DNA from: Gonatopus flavifemur
Lineage: Eukaryota; Arthropoda; Insecta; Hymenoptera; Dryinidae
Length of the DNA: 64,000 bases
Assembly: GCA_018340375.1 (NCBI GenBank)
Contig: JAFFJZ010000048.1
Location: forward strand, 372,001 to 436,000
Direction: 5' to 3'
Shown here: positions 45,601-57,417 of the stretch, piece after piece
Numbering within the stretch: position 1 is the stretch's first letter
Layout of the letters: every line of letters begins with the position of its first letter
The notes under the pieces: model-generated
Databases searched by the model: none
What the model saw: only the letters and a program-made list of their open reading frames with translations
Told to the model about the DNA's origin: nothing
Translations under genes and position numbers: made by a program

Positions 45601-48460
45601 TGTAGAATGCAGATTCAAAAATCTATAAAACCTTTCCTCTTTTATATATTTTAAAATACCTAATACTAAATTTTTAATGATTGAGTTCTTTTTTTTTTTA
45701 AATAAATTTGTTTATTATACTGAAGTTGATTCTCTATTTGTCAAGAGTTTAGAAGAGTTAATCTATGTTTAATAAAGAAGGAAGGTAACGTTGTTGCAAC
45801 GTTGTTATCATATTTCATGTTTCAATAAGGTGTATTCTTTTCTTTTCCAGGAGAAAACGATGTGGAAGTTGCAGAATCGTTGCCAATGTGGATACAGAAT
45901 AAACAAAAATTGAAACAAGAAGACGCCTACAGGTATTTTATATACAACAAGTATTGAAAAAAAAAATTCCAAGTTTATTATATATGAATTTATTGCAGAA
46001 TACGTCGTAACGATGGTTTGGAGGACGAGATAATGTTACTACACTTGTTCGAAATGCAGGATCGAAATTCAGCTTGGAGTTCTCTATGCCTCAATCCACA
46101 ACAACAACAACAACAATCAGACGATTCCCCACACTTCAGTTGCAATTCTTCTCCTGGATTCTCTCCTCGCAACAAACGCGGTGGAAGGGAAGAATTTACC
46201 AAGTCTTCCTCTACGAATTTCAACCCCTCGTTTTATCACTCGCCACAATTGGGAGGGAACCCCAGTGGGAGAATGAAACATCAACAACAGTTGCATTCCC
46301 TATCCAATTTCTATGCTCAAAATATTGAGGATATCATTTCGGAAAATCAAATCAGTAGATCCGAGCCTACAACTCGATCCAATTCTATTGACTGCGAGAA
46401 GGATATTTCGAGATTAGCGGATTTAATCGTACCCAACAGTAAGTTACTGTATACACGACACACTATGTGCGCTGTAAAAAAATGTATCCCAGTCAATTGT
46501 GTTCTATAGAATTCAACGTAGGTAATAAAAAAGTTATCTGAATTGTGTTTATGAAGTTCAACATTGCACATAGGCAATGTTGAAAAGTCTCCTGATTTAG
46601 GTTTTGGCTTATTTATAAATTACTAGTTTTTTACTGCAGTTTATGTTTACTCTTTAATAGATTCTTTTGAGTTATCAATCTTTCTAGACAATTGCTATTT
46701 GGAGTATTATATGGCAAGCGGAGCGAGCTTCTTCGAATTTGAAGAATGCGAGCTCAATTTGAGTTTTTGAATAGCGAGTGAAGCAAGCACCGTTTGAGAA
46801 ATTGAGTGACGGGCGGAGTGAGCGCCCTCAAATATGAACAGTGCGAGCGAAGCGGGCTCCGTTAAGAATATTAAATGATGAGCGAGACGAGCATCTTCAA
46901 ACTTGAAAAGTGCGAGCGCAGCGAGCATTGTTTGGGCTAATTAATGGTGAGCGAAGCGAGCACTATTCGAAGTATTGAACGGCGAGCGGAGTGAGTTTCC
47001 TCAAATTTGCCAAGTATAAACGAAGCGAGCGGCATTTTGAGCATTGAATAAGTGGGTACCAAGTGGAATGAAATTTAACCATTTCAATCTTTTTATTTCC
47101 ATTTTATCCTACTCGTAAACTGAAAACTGTTCTTCTCAGTGTTGATAAATCCAGTCTGTCTATGAATTCCTGTAATTTTCCTGTAATCAATCCGGAGGTC
47201 TTACAAAACTGGTCTGAAGATTGACACTCGCATTTCTTAAATTCAAATGATGCTCGCTTCGCTCGCACTTGTGTAATTTGAAGACGCTCGTTCCGCTTGC
47301 CATTTAATGCTTCAAATGCCAAATGACTGGAGGATTGGAAAACTTCGAGAAATCTATTAAGTAATAATTACTAATTACCGTTCAACATAACGGAAATAAA
47401 AATGGTACAAACGAGTAGTTCGTAATTGAGCCAAAAACGGTAGATTTCGTTAAATTAATTGACAAACTATCGGGATTCAGCCTAAAATCGATATTTCGGC
47501 AAACAGATAATTTCCTTTCCTTTCCTGCGCGTGATAAAAATACAGAGAAAATAGAAAAATTAAAAACCATGTCATTTTTTACTTCCAGTGATGTTGGACA
47601 GCGAAAAAGTCGTGTCCAAGCATTTGGTATCGCGACGTCAATCTTCACCCTCGGCCTCTTCTTCCTCTAACGTTGCCAATCATCACGAGAACAACAACAA
47701 AATATTTGAGCAATTACTCGAGAGTATTCAATTGAGAAGTATTCAGGTATCGTCGAAAAAAGACAGTCCATGTCTCACGAAATTGAGGTAAATTTGAAAA
47801 ATTTTGAAAATTCATACAAATAGAGTATAAAAAGAAGAAAAATGTATTTCGTTTGCGTAGCGCTGCGAATATTCAGAACGCAATTTCAAGGATATCGAAA
47901 CTTCCAGCGTATCAAAGAACTTCGGAAACTGGCTTTCCAACGTTTCTTTGTAATAAACAACAAGCACGAACGCAACATCAATCGAATCCAATGGAAAGTA
48001 ATAAAAATATAACAAAAGCAGCATCCGTAGGATCTGCAGCTGTCGCGGCGATAGATGTCGCGGATCCATCGACGTCCAACACTGCCAGTAGCCAAAATGC
48101 TACAACTATCGATTCGATACCTAGTCCAAACACTTACTGTTGGTCACCCGTACTTTATCAACACAAACATGGTATCTATTTTATCAATCATTCATTGCAT
48201 TCATTGTATTAAAAAAATTTATGAATTTTCTGAATGAAATTTTGAATTTCCTCAGTTAAAAAAAATATCCCTACAGAAGCATCTTCTGTTGCTCAAGGAA
48301 CGGCTTGTTCTTCTTCTCCTTCTTCTTCTGATTCAACTACATCGAATAAGAACATTACAGAAACGTAAGTTGAGAGCCGTATTTCCTTTTGTTTTTCATG
48401 AAAAATAACATCAATTTCATTTTTAATAGATTGTTCGAAGAAGCGACTAACAACACTTAG
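42678..48460 (+). CDS. TRIM37: TRIM37, RING/B-box/MATH E3 ubiquitin ligase
   Basis: Sixteen coding exons: 42678-42734, 42806-43071, 43147-43357, 43438-43754, 43817-44026, 44134-44313, 44394-44508, 44603-44790, 44877-45195, 45281-45395, 45851-45932, 45999-46438, 47589-47787, 47861-48171, 48277-48364, 48430-48460. The total of 3129 nt gives 1042 aa (human about 964). [21 protein letters not shown] and [11 protein letters not shown] (from residue 27). B-box: [15 protein letters not shown] and [14 protein letters not shown]. Coiled coil at about 150-275. MATH/TRAF domain at about 285-430 with [18 protein letters not shown] and [15 protein letters not shown] Ser/Gln-rich acidic tail contains the conserved DDETMSG-ENDVE junction. 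In other animals it controls centrosome/centriolar satellites, peroxisome import and histone H2A ubiquitination. Intron 4 uses a GC donor. An alternative last exon lies at 45462. Confidence 0.94.
45462..45628 (+). other. TRIM37: probable alternative terminal exon of TRIM37
   Basis: ACAAATTAG|GT at 45461 gives an acceptor in the same phase as exon 11. The exon reads [14 protein letters not shown] onward, stays open for 55 codons and stops at 45626-45628, with AATAAA near 45700. No donor in the right phase could return it to exon 11. Use would give about 714 aa, keeping RING, B-box and MATH but losing the tail. Confidence 0.55.
46706..47325. repeat. GCGAGCGAAGCGAGC-type repeat cluster in TRIM37 intron 12
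   Basis: About eight units such as GCAAGCGGAGCGAGC, GTGCGAGCGAAGCGGGC and GTGAGCGAAGCGAGCAC recur every 35-45 bases from 46711 to 47035. A shorter reverse-orientation group (GCTCGCTTCGCTCGCACTTG) lies at 47245-47300. AT-rich spacers contain TTCAAATTTG and CATTGAATG-like words, as at 20296-20460. Confidence 0.65.
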
Positions 48461-50052
48461 TGAATTCTGCGCCTCTTTTCCTTGGGAAACAAGGACAAGT
48501 TGCGTTAGAGAAATCAAATTGTGATAAGGTAAAACAGAAGTAATTTATTATTATTATTATTATTGTTGTTGCTGTTGTTCTTCCCATTTAGATATGAGAC
48601 ATAGACACAGAGCACAACATATATCTATATACAACGTAGGATTATTATAATTTACGACGCAATTTCATAATTGATTATTGAAAAAAATAATACACAAAAC
48701 TTCAAATGTGTGAACGGGAGAAAAAGAAGAGAAAATCGTGTAGAAAATGATATATTTGAATTTTTTACACAAAAAAATAAGCGATAGTAATTATAAAGGC
48801 CCGAAGCACAAGAGCGATCGTAGTGAAATATGACGAAGACGTAAGAATTGCGACTGCTCTGTGCGTTGAATACGACTTAGTCGTACGGCATTACGATCAG
48901 GGAAGTCTTACGAAAGTGATGCAGTCGTAAAATTGTTACGATTACGTCTCAGTCGTAAGACATCACGACCACGACCGTGCCACAGCCTTAACAATATTAA
49001 TAATAATTTCATTTTCCGACAGGAATAATAATGATGATCTTAATTGCGTTAGTTCCTATGTAGATTCCTTCCTAGCTTTATTATCACTATTTGTAATATT
49101 TATTCAAAGCAAAACTGCCTTTCAAAATGAATTCAAGACTCGTACTAATGGTACATTAAGTTTAAATAAGAAAAGAAACAAAAATCATGTTTTTTGTACC
49201 TTGGTTATGTACTTCTTTTTTTTTATACACATATCTCTATGTACATGTACAAAATGAAGAAAAAAAAAACAAAAAACGCTATTTATTAGCTATTAATCGT
49301 AAATTCAAGAAGAAGAAAAAAAAAATATATATATATATATATATGAATATCTCCCAACAATTCTCGGTTTATGATAAATTAATATATACTAGAGCTTGTT
49401 TTTCCTCAAATTATAATACATCCATATTTACATGATATCGATCATTCGTAAAAATCAATTCAAAGAATAATAAATAATACTTCAGACTACATTTCTTTCA
49501 TTTTAGTTTTCGGAAAGGTGTTTTTTTCTTTTTTTTTTACACAGGGAGTCCGGGAGTGATTCAAAGGGATTATCACAGATCATTCATATATCAAAAATTT
49601 AACAACAATCATCTCTCTTCTCTTCTCTCCATGTGATACAAAAATATGTTCACACTTTGGAACTTAATGAATAAAATGAATTGATTCAATATTCGAATGA
49701 TCTCTCAACTTGACATCTCTCAAGTTCAAGTTTCAAAATGAAAAAGCATTACGATTTTGAATCACCCTTTACATATATCATAAGTTTTCACACCTTTGAA
49801 ATGACACCTTTCGTGCAAAGAAACGAGCAAATTTTCAAAGACTTTTATCGTATTTTCATTGGATACAAATTGAAGAGTACGTATATCAAATATCAAATCA
49901 CAAGTGGAAAAAGTACTGTTAAGCGTTATGCATTAAATTCATTAAATTCTTCGCCATTAAAATTTGGTATAAAAAAATGGACCTGGAATCGCAGAATTTC
50001 CAATGAGAATTTCTCAACGCCAAACACCAGTATATAAACGATGATGATAATA
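48461..50052. other. 3' flanks of TRIM37 (+) and FBXO21 (-), no gene
   Basis: Probably 3' UTR of both convergent genes. It holds ATT-rich simple sequence (48546-48562), a TA run (49323-49344) and two copies of a half-palindromic block (GACTTAGTCGTACGGCATTA near 48870, GTCTCAGTCGTAAGACATCA near 48945). A plus-strand frame of 99 codons near 49738-50037 lacks any family features. Confidence 0.4.
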
Positions 50053-53000
50053 TTAAGAGCCGTATGTTAGGGTTACGAGTTCGTCACATACTTTCGCATC
50101 TTCAGGATATTCCCGCGCTTTTTCCTCGTTCGGTACGTAATGAGTGTAATTATATTTACAGAAGTATCGACCAATCTCGCGATAAGTATTCCAAGCCAGA
50201 GGATTACCCATCTCTAAAATTTCTAAAAATCATGAAAAATGTTAATGGTAAATAATACGGTGGGGCGAGGATTATCATGGTTCACACTGACCCGAAAAGT
50301 CAGGAAAAAGGAGTGAAAAAAAAATCATGGGAAATCAAAGGAAGTTAGGGAACCGACTAAAACGTATTGACAGTTTTTTTTTTCTCGAACAAATCATTTG
50401 GAATTCAGAATTTTTGCTTTTTACAGGCGTAGGTAAGGTCTTGGGGAATACTCTCTAGAACTTTTGGTTTTTTTTTATGAATTGAATTCCGAGTAATTAG
50501 ATAGAAAAAGCGTCCTCGAATGTTAGTATTCTCTTGAGTTGTGTGAATATTATCCAAATTTCATCTGTGCTTTCATTCTCATTTTATAAATGATTTTGTA
50601 CAGTTGAACAATCGAATAGTGCACCTAATGAAACAGTTCTTATCACAACATGAGATGACAATGAAAGATACGATATAATCAATTCATATGTCTGCATTGC
50701 GTGCTTTGTTTCTTTTTCTTTTATTTTTGGTGAATTCTACTGCTGGTTACTGTTTAAATGTTTGTTCCTCTCTTCAATTTTGATATTTTGAGTTTTATTC
50801 AATATGAAACAATCAGCATACATCATAATAAAGATGGGTAATTTTGACGCGTACATAATCTTTGCATTGCAGTTAAAATTGGGAACATTTTTTCATAATC
50901 TTCTAAAACTCACCCAATCATACGTACATGCAGAGAAAAATGCTTGCTGAAAAAGTAACTTCGGTAAATCTGCTTTGCTGAATTGGCAAAAGGTTTGGCG
51001 TTACCGCACAAATCTTGCTTGTAAGATATTTGCTGATTCAGTAATTTTTCTAGCAGTCTGTATACCTGCAATGCCGGATTGCTGGATCAGCAAGATTTCT
51101 GCTGTAATAGCAAATTTTTTGCTAATTCAGTAACAATATTTGCCATATCGGCAAAGCAAATTTTCGGGATTTGCTGTTTCAGCAACTTTTTTTCTCTCAG
51201 TGTACCTCTCTCTTTCGGCTTACGGAGAACAATGGGAGCAATTTCTCCAGTATGTACGGTGGGTTCAATTAATCCTTTCCCTTCTTTCCGATAGAACCTT
51301 GTTAGCAATTTATTGTTATGCAATCGAACACAATTATGATCAGTTTTTCATGTTCAAAACATGATTTCTCATATATTTATCCACTTGAAAATATTTCTAA
51401 TTGATGAACAATGAATTGACAACCCTTGGGAAAATTACGCCATTTTTACCAGAACACTTTATTTTTACTCCAAAAAATTGGAGTAAAAATGGAGTGTTTT
51501 GGGCAGAATGTAGTAAATTTTCCTAAGGAAACAAGGATCTATCGGAAAGAAGGAATTTTCTGTCAATGGAAAAACGTATGCGCAATTTGTCTATTCCCAC
51601 CTCAATTCTCACAAATACATATAAACAATACTTCTCAATTTTATGAAGATCCAATCTTCGAGATTTCATGGGAAATAACAAAAATCTTGCAATTTTTGCT
51701 ATAAATTTAAATTCAGCAACTTGACAAACATGAAGAGAAAACCTTTTATTCGACTTCGAAGATGTTACTGGCATATTAGATCTATTATCTCAAACAGTCA
51801 TGCCCGATATTAAGAGTATTGATAATGTTAATATCGAATATCTCAAATCTCAAATGAAAATAAAGATAATTTAGAGAATATATGTGGGTTATAGGCAGCT
51901 CAGGAGTGAATTAAGATTTGTAAAATCCAATAATTCGAAAATCTATGCGGAATAAATCACTCAACTATTGAAAAATCAGTATTGCAAAAAAAAAATGCAA
52001 AAAGATGAGGGAAAATTTGCCAACTGAGTCAGGGAAAGTCAGGAAAATCAAAATCAAAATTTCTGTGTGAGCCCTGATTATTATTGTTATATTAAAACAC
52101 TTTGATGTTACCTTGAGCAGCGTAAATGGAGGAACCATCCTCCATGAGGACGGTATAAATCGGCTGTTCAAGTCCATCGCGTAATTCCTCAACATCCATA
52201 TCGTCGACCCACTCCCTGAATGTTTTCATCCACTGTCCATGCCACCCCGTGATCACGCACAAAGAGTTATTTCTCTTGTGCCTCATAATCAATCCAACCG
52301 CATATTTGACTTCTGGAGTTCTTCTTTTGGGTTCCACCTCTTCCTGAAGCTCAATTAAGAAAAAGAATTATTCTTTCTTTGAATTTTCTTTGATTATAAT
52401 CGTTGTTGATTAGCTTCGTTTACTTACTTCCGTTTTCATTTGTTTTTGATAGATCTGTAACATCTGTAGAATGTGAGTTGCTCTGGCCCTCGATGAATCT
52501 TCCGGACTCTAAAACATATATTTCTGTGTTTTCAAATTGCCAATCTTGGGATCTTATTTACAAACCTTTTGAATTTCATTCAATATTTCGACCAATTCGA
52601 CAAGGTCCATTTGATATAACATATAAAACCGAGCTAATTGAAAGATCACAGTCGTGTCGTTGGGTTGTACCAAGTGTCGAAGTTCCAACGCGGATCTCAA
52701 TCTCGCGGCTTTGTCGTTCAATTGAGATCGTTGTCTTGCGGCAAGTTCCAAATTATGCGCCATTCGAATGACTACCTTTTAATAAAAAAAAAACAGAAGA
52801 AAATGTATGAAGTAACGTTTCATTCTTTGATCTTGTTATTAATTATATAATACAAACCTCCACAGCGGTCGCTGTATCGTAAATATTGTACTTCTCTATG
52901 GGACATTTGGACATCCCTCTGACTCTTGGACAACTGCTTTTGGTTAGAAAACGACCTCCGTTGAACACGTCGATGTAAAAACTATCGATTTCTTTATTAT

Positions 53001-54531
53001 CAGGTTCGTTGCTGGAAAAAGTAAGTAGATTTAGTTTTAGCTAGCAAGATCATGATAATTGATATGTGATTTTGATTTGAATAACTCACTATCTTTCTTT
53101 CCATCTCAACAAAAAGTGAGATGGAAAGGTAACAGATTCGCATCGTATTCCTAATCTTCTCGCAACACTTTCAAATACTATAGCTAGAGTTATAGGAATT
53201 CCTTTTCTGGTTTCTAAGACCTATGAAAGTAAAAATTCATCAATTTATTCGAATAGCAAGGATACTTCTGACATTTTTAATTTTAAGAGAAGATAAGGAA
53301 AGTCATTAAATCAGTTTTCAAGCACATCGAGTAACAATAAAAGCCAATGAATACAAGTGTCAGAAGTTTTTTTAATACTTATCAGTGTGTAATCAAAGTA
53401 TACCTTATCTATAAACGAATTTTCCGACGAATAATACATTTCGTGATTCCCATGAAATCCTAATTCTTCGAATAACACCTCGCGAAGGGCAAGAATAACT
53501 TGTTTCTTTTCTGTCATATTCCATTGATTGTCGTCGATGTTGTTACATCGCCATGTATTCAATAATTCATCCGGTACCGAGAATATCGAATGCGAGGGAT
53601 GTCGCTCTTTGAGCCACGCTTTAATCCGTTCAGCTATATCGTCGAGGGTTTTTGAAATTTTAGCATAGGACACGTTTTCCTCCGGTTGACTCCATTGGGC
53701 TACCATAGCTGCTCCACGCTCCAAGATCTTTTGCTTGGGATCTAGAGCTATGAATTTGTACCACTCGTTTTTCACGTAACTTTGTTTTAAATATCTCAGA
53801 ACTTTAAAAGCATAATACTTGTGAGTTAAATTGTCACTGCTGTAAAGAATGGAAAATCAAATTTATTCGGAGGATTTTTCTTATAATTTATGAAATATGG
53901 ATACTTACTATTTCAATAAACTGTACAGCTCGTCGACGAGGAAATGATACGCAAATCTGTGAGCTCCTAATTCTGGAAGAAACAATGGGTCGAAAGATTT
54001 TAAATCAAAATTTGACAATTCTTGTTTCTTATAGTGTTGAGCGGACATAGGAGACAAAGCTTCGTGTAACATTTTTCTACACTGCAAACACTCCTGCACC
54101 TCTTCCATCCAATTTTGCACTTTATTTTCAGAACCCTCATTTTCCTCGTAAACCTCTTTCAAGTTACTCCATCTGAAGGAGATAAAATTGACAAATGTTA
54201 GATCGTGTTGAATATGAATAGATGAGAAATGTATATAAACAGAATTCTGTTATATCTGAATGTACAAATATGTTTATTATCCATTCGTGTCATTCCTTGC
54301 AACGGATTGTGCACAAAGATAAAAAATTATTGTATAACGTAGTGAATTACTTGATAAAAACCTTTGAAAAAATTTAGTTCTCCAAAGCTGATTGTCATTT
54401 CTAACAGTTCTATAAAAATGTTTACACGTCAGGGCGAATCTCACGACGTCAGAGATCTCAATCGCCGCATCCTCCAAAATATATCCAATAACTTCGTTCG
54501 GTAAAAATGTTATCAATACATCCGTGGCCAT
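50053..54531 (-). CDS. FBXO21: FBXO21, F-box protein with YccV-like domain
   Basis: Nine exons on the minus strand: 54531-54362, 54172-53909, 53839-53404, 53220-53090, 53011-52858, 52775-52566, 52508-52428, 52343-52112, 50222-50053; 1848 nt, 615 aa (human 628). It is a substrate receptor of an SCF (SKP1-CUL1-F-box) ubiquitin ligase. The F-box is at about 5-57 (LPNEVIGYILEDAAI, FALTCKHFYRTV, LWRTKFFQRW). The middle SirB1/transglutaminase-like part has RKGIPITLAIVFESVARRLG and FPSHFLLRW. The C-terminal YccV/hemimethylated-DNA-binding-like domain has VKYAVGLIMRHKR and YTVLMEDGSSIYAAQ. The last exon (IGRYFCKYNYTHYVPNEEK) is 1.9 kb away and easy to miss; without it the frame reads six codons into the intron to a false stop at 52092. 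Vertebrate targets include EID1 and ASK1. Confidence 0.93.
50927..51202. mobile_element. MITE in FBXO21 intron 8, TA-flanked
   Basis: CATGCAGAGAAAAATGCTTG and AGCAACTTTTTTTCTCTCAGTG form imperfect inverse ends next to TA on both sides. The interior repeats AGCAAATTTTTTGCT, TTGCTGATTCAG and CAGCAAGATT words in both orientations. Confidence 0.55.
51203..52091. repeat. rest of FBXO21 intron 8; part of a TCACAC/GTGTGA-ended repeat
   Basis: The intron begins near 50276 with GGTTCACACTGACCCGAAAA and ends near 52072 with TTCTGTGTGAGCCCTGA. Both ends carry AAAGTCAGGAAAA, so a larger repeat may fill most of the intron. A short palindrome TTTTACTCCAAAAAATTGGAG lies near 51466. No gene. Confidence 0.35.
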
Positions 54532-54974
54532 AATTTCAAATTATACAAAAAAATTAGATAATTATCGTCACCGTGATGATTATTATCAGATTATGATTCA
54601 CACTTAATATTATTGTACTTGCTTACGAGCTGTTATGCTAGATCGATACCACGAACTCGACAATGTTTTCAAGAGTGTCGCTAACAGTTTTGTGTATATA
54701 TAAACAAGGGGTACGTTCAGTGAAATTTTGTGATCAGCGAGTAGTGGGGTCATGTTACTAGAAATGGAACAATCGCGTGGATTGGAACTGTCTTTTCAAA
54801 TCTCATTGATCGAAAGCTGAAACTCCCTGCAGATTCAGGCATCAGGTCGAAATAGTTTATGAACACTGTCAGTGTTTCAGTCATCAACAAACTTAAACAT
54901 AACCTAATTGCGTGTGGTATTCGTTAAATAAGTGTTTTATATCATTAAATTGCTCGAATACAGTATTTTTCATC
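54532..54974. promoter_or_regulatory. bidirectional promoter region of FBXO21 (-) and VPS72 (+)
   Basis: The two start codons are 443 bp apart in head-to-head orientation with no repeat between. TATATATAAACAAG near 54694-54707 is TATA-like on the plus strand, but it is about 270 bp from the VPS72 start. The arrangement is typical of shared housekeeping promoters. Confidence 0.5.
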
Positions 54975-56699
54975 ATGGCTTTGTCGAGAGAAAGACGTGC
55001 AAATGCAGGCAATAAAATGGCAAAATTGTTGAACGAGGAAGAAGAAGATGATTTTTATAAAACCACTTATGGCGGTTTCGACGAAGTTGAACAAGATCAT
55101 GATTACATGTCAGTATCATCATTGTTGATTCATTTTCACCCTTTGACAGTCCAATTTAGTATTCTAATCTACTTCATCAATGATTGAACTACTCGAATAG
55201 ATACAGAGCATGCTCAAAACTTTCTTCTAGAATATGGAAATACATGACACATTACGACAAACTCTAAAAAAATAAGACCAGTCAAGATCATTGATACACT
55301 ATGTTTCATGGTGATTATATTCAAGTTTTATAAGTTGATTATTTTTAGGGAAGAAGATGAAGGAGAAGACGAGGTAGATTCAGATTTTAGTATAGATGAA
55401 AATGACGAGCCAGTATCTGATACAGAGCAAGAAAGTCCTACCAAAAAGAAACGTACGAGATTGATAACAAAAGCTTACAAAGAACCCAAGAGTGCGAGTA
55501 CTCCTTCCCAATCGACTCCCAGAGAAAGAAAACCTAAACAACTGCATAGACAAAATAAACCTCAGGCCGATGGTATAGGTAAATGCTCGTTCTTTCAACA
55601 ATCGTTCAATCCGATGGTTATTATACAAACAGCATATTCCAACAGAAAGAAAATCCATTCGTCGTTCCACTGCGGCCAAATCAGCAGCCACCTTAAAGAG
55701 ACTGAGAGAAAGAAATGAGGATCAAAAGAAAAAAGTCAAAGTTGTAAAACACGACACTTGGAAACCCACTCAAGAAGAACTATTAGAGGAAGCTTTAGAG
55801 ACTGAACAAATAAATTTGAAATCACTCGGTAAAGCATTATATTTGTATATCGATAACTGCGTTTATTGAATCTATTATCATCCATCTCTTCATCTTTCTT
55901 TTCCTAGAAAAATATCAAAAATTAGAAAATGAAAAGAAGAACGCGAGAACTGTGAGAAAAACTAACGTCGTACCGATGATAAGATACCAATCGCTATCAA
56001 TGCCCGTTATAGTGTTATCTGAGAATAATACCCCCTCGGTGGAGAAGGAAGACGAAAAAATCAATGTCGAAACCACGGATGAGAAGTATGAAGATGAATA
56101 AATTATTTTTTTTTTCTATACGTTGATATATAAACTCAATTATAGGGAAATCAAAGCAGAGAGCGAAGAACAAGTTAAGGAGCGAGTTGAGGAACAAATT
56201 AAAGAACCTAGCCTGGACAAAGAGAAAGATAAATCCAATCTCATACCAATTTCAACTGACAAACGGTGTGAAGAAACCGGGAAATTTTATGAGAGAACTT
56301 TCATCACTTTCGAAAATGAACAATTGTTTTTAGACGCGTTTAAAAAATCTGCATCCACCAGGGCATTCGCGAAATCTTTATGCGCTATCACAAGGTAATT
56401 TTCACAGTGAAGTACAAGTCAAATTTGAAATTTTCTTGACAAATTATTAAGTATCCTTGTGCAATGTTTTTAGACTTCCAGCAAAATATCGCGATCCCAT
56501 AACTCAGTTGCCGTACAGAAACGTGCAAACGTTTCGTTTACTTCGCGAGGCTTATTATCAACAACTGGAAGCACGTAACGATGTGAACGACAATACTCAA
56601 AATCCAGAACTCACGCGATGGCTCGAATGGAGACAGAAAAGTCATGGGAATCTCAAGAATACCGTTCGTTTGGAACCGGCGTCTATTCACCCTCCTTGA
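54975..56699 (+). CDS. VPS72: VPS72/YL1, H2A.Z chaperone subunit of SWR1/SRCAP and TIP60 complexes
   Basis: Six exons: 54975-55108, 55349-55578, 55646-55828, 55908-56085, 56146-56394, 56474-56699; 1200 nt, 399 aa (human 364). YL1 binds the H2A.Z-H2B dimer and delivers it to nucleosomes in the nucleus. The N-terminal YL1 region shows DDFYKTTYGGF, the acidic DEGEDEVDSDFSIDE, then TKAYKEPK, the basic RKSIRRSTAAK and TQEELLEEALETEQINLKSL. The YL1-C domain at the end has RTFITFEN, AKSLCAITRLPAKYRDP and FRLLREAYY. Exon 1 donor AT|GTCAGT and exon 2 acceptor TTTTAG|G join in phase. The start is the first ATG in the acidic N-terminal frame. Divergent with FBXO21. Confidence 0.94.
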
Positions 56700-56992
56700 A
56701 TTATAAATCAATTTTTAAATGATACTAAAATTATGACGGCCGAGAGAAAAAAAAGTTTGATATACGTAGTACGTATTTTTTATTTCTATGATAATGATGG
56801 GAACGTTGAAACCCTAGTATCCTTTTAAAGTCTAATCGCATAGTTGAAATCATTGAAATTTTTGAAGTTGGCTTATGTTTGGAAATTTTACCTACCGATA
56901 CTTGAAAATGTGTGTTCACCATCCAAGTATGTTGGTTAGAAAAGGATACGTCTTCTATATGATGGAAAGAGAGATCCGGAGTAAACGCTTAA

Positions 56993-57075
56993 GGGGAAAC
57001 CAGCGTATCATCCAAGTAAAGATTTTATCTGTAAGATTTCTCCGAACTGAACTTATGAAACAGCAGACTGTAGTG
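56993..57075. repeat. short interspersed repeat, partner of 8218-8300
   Basis: ACCAGCGTATCATCCAAGTA and CGAACTGAACTTATGAAACA align with the left-hand copy in the same orientation. Confidence 0.5.
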
Positions 57076-57298
57076 CCTGAAATTGCATTTACCCGAAAGG
57101 CAATGACTTTTGGATCCAAGGATAATTACCAGAAGTCTCTAGCCCTCCTCAAATAGTCGTAGACTTCACCGCTTTCGGGTAAATGGCCTTTCGGGCGTTT
57201 ACTATCTTATCTTTTCAACCAACAAAATAATTTCGGTCTAACGGGTGGTTACCGTCTAGGTGATCGGATCAGCTTCTCAACAAATCAAAAAAGTTGAA

Positions 57299-57417
57299 CT
57301 CACACAGCACACCAGTTCAGAAGGAGTTGATAATGAATTCGTTTGGGGCTATGAGAATTCAAAATGAGTCAATTAAGAACTCTTCCTGAACTGTTGTGCT
57401 GTGTGAGAAAAGTGATC
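57299..57417. repeat. 119-bp palindromic MITE
   Basis: CTCACACAGCACACCAGTTC is mirrored by GAACTGTTGTGCTGTGTGAG at the other end. The centre has GAATTCGTTTGGGG and GAGAATTC. Confidence 0.55.

Noticed and set aside
49738..50037. 99-codon plus-strand frame between TRIM37 and FBXO21
   Set aside because: Lies in presumed 3' UTR, has no family features and sits beside the verified last exon of FBXO21 on the other strand.
52092..52111. Stop codon at 52092 as the end of FBXO21
   Set aside because: CAAG|GTAACATC is a donor, and the conserved C-terminal block at 50222-50053 joins in phase.
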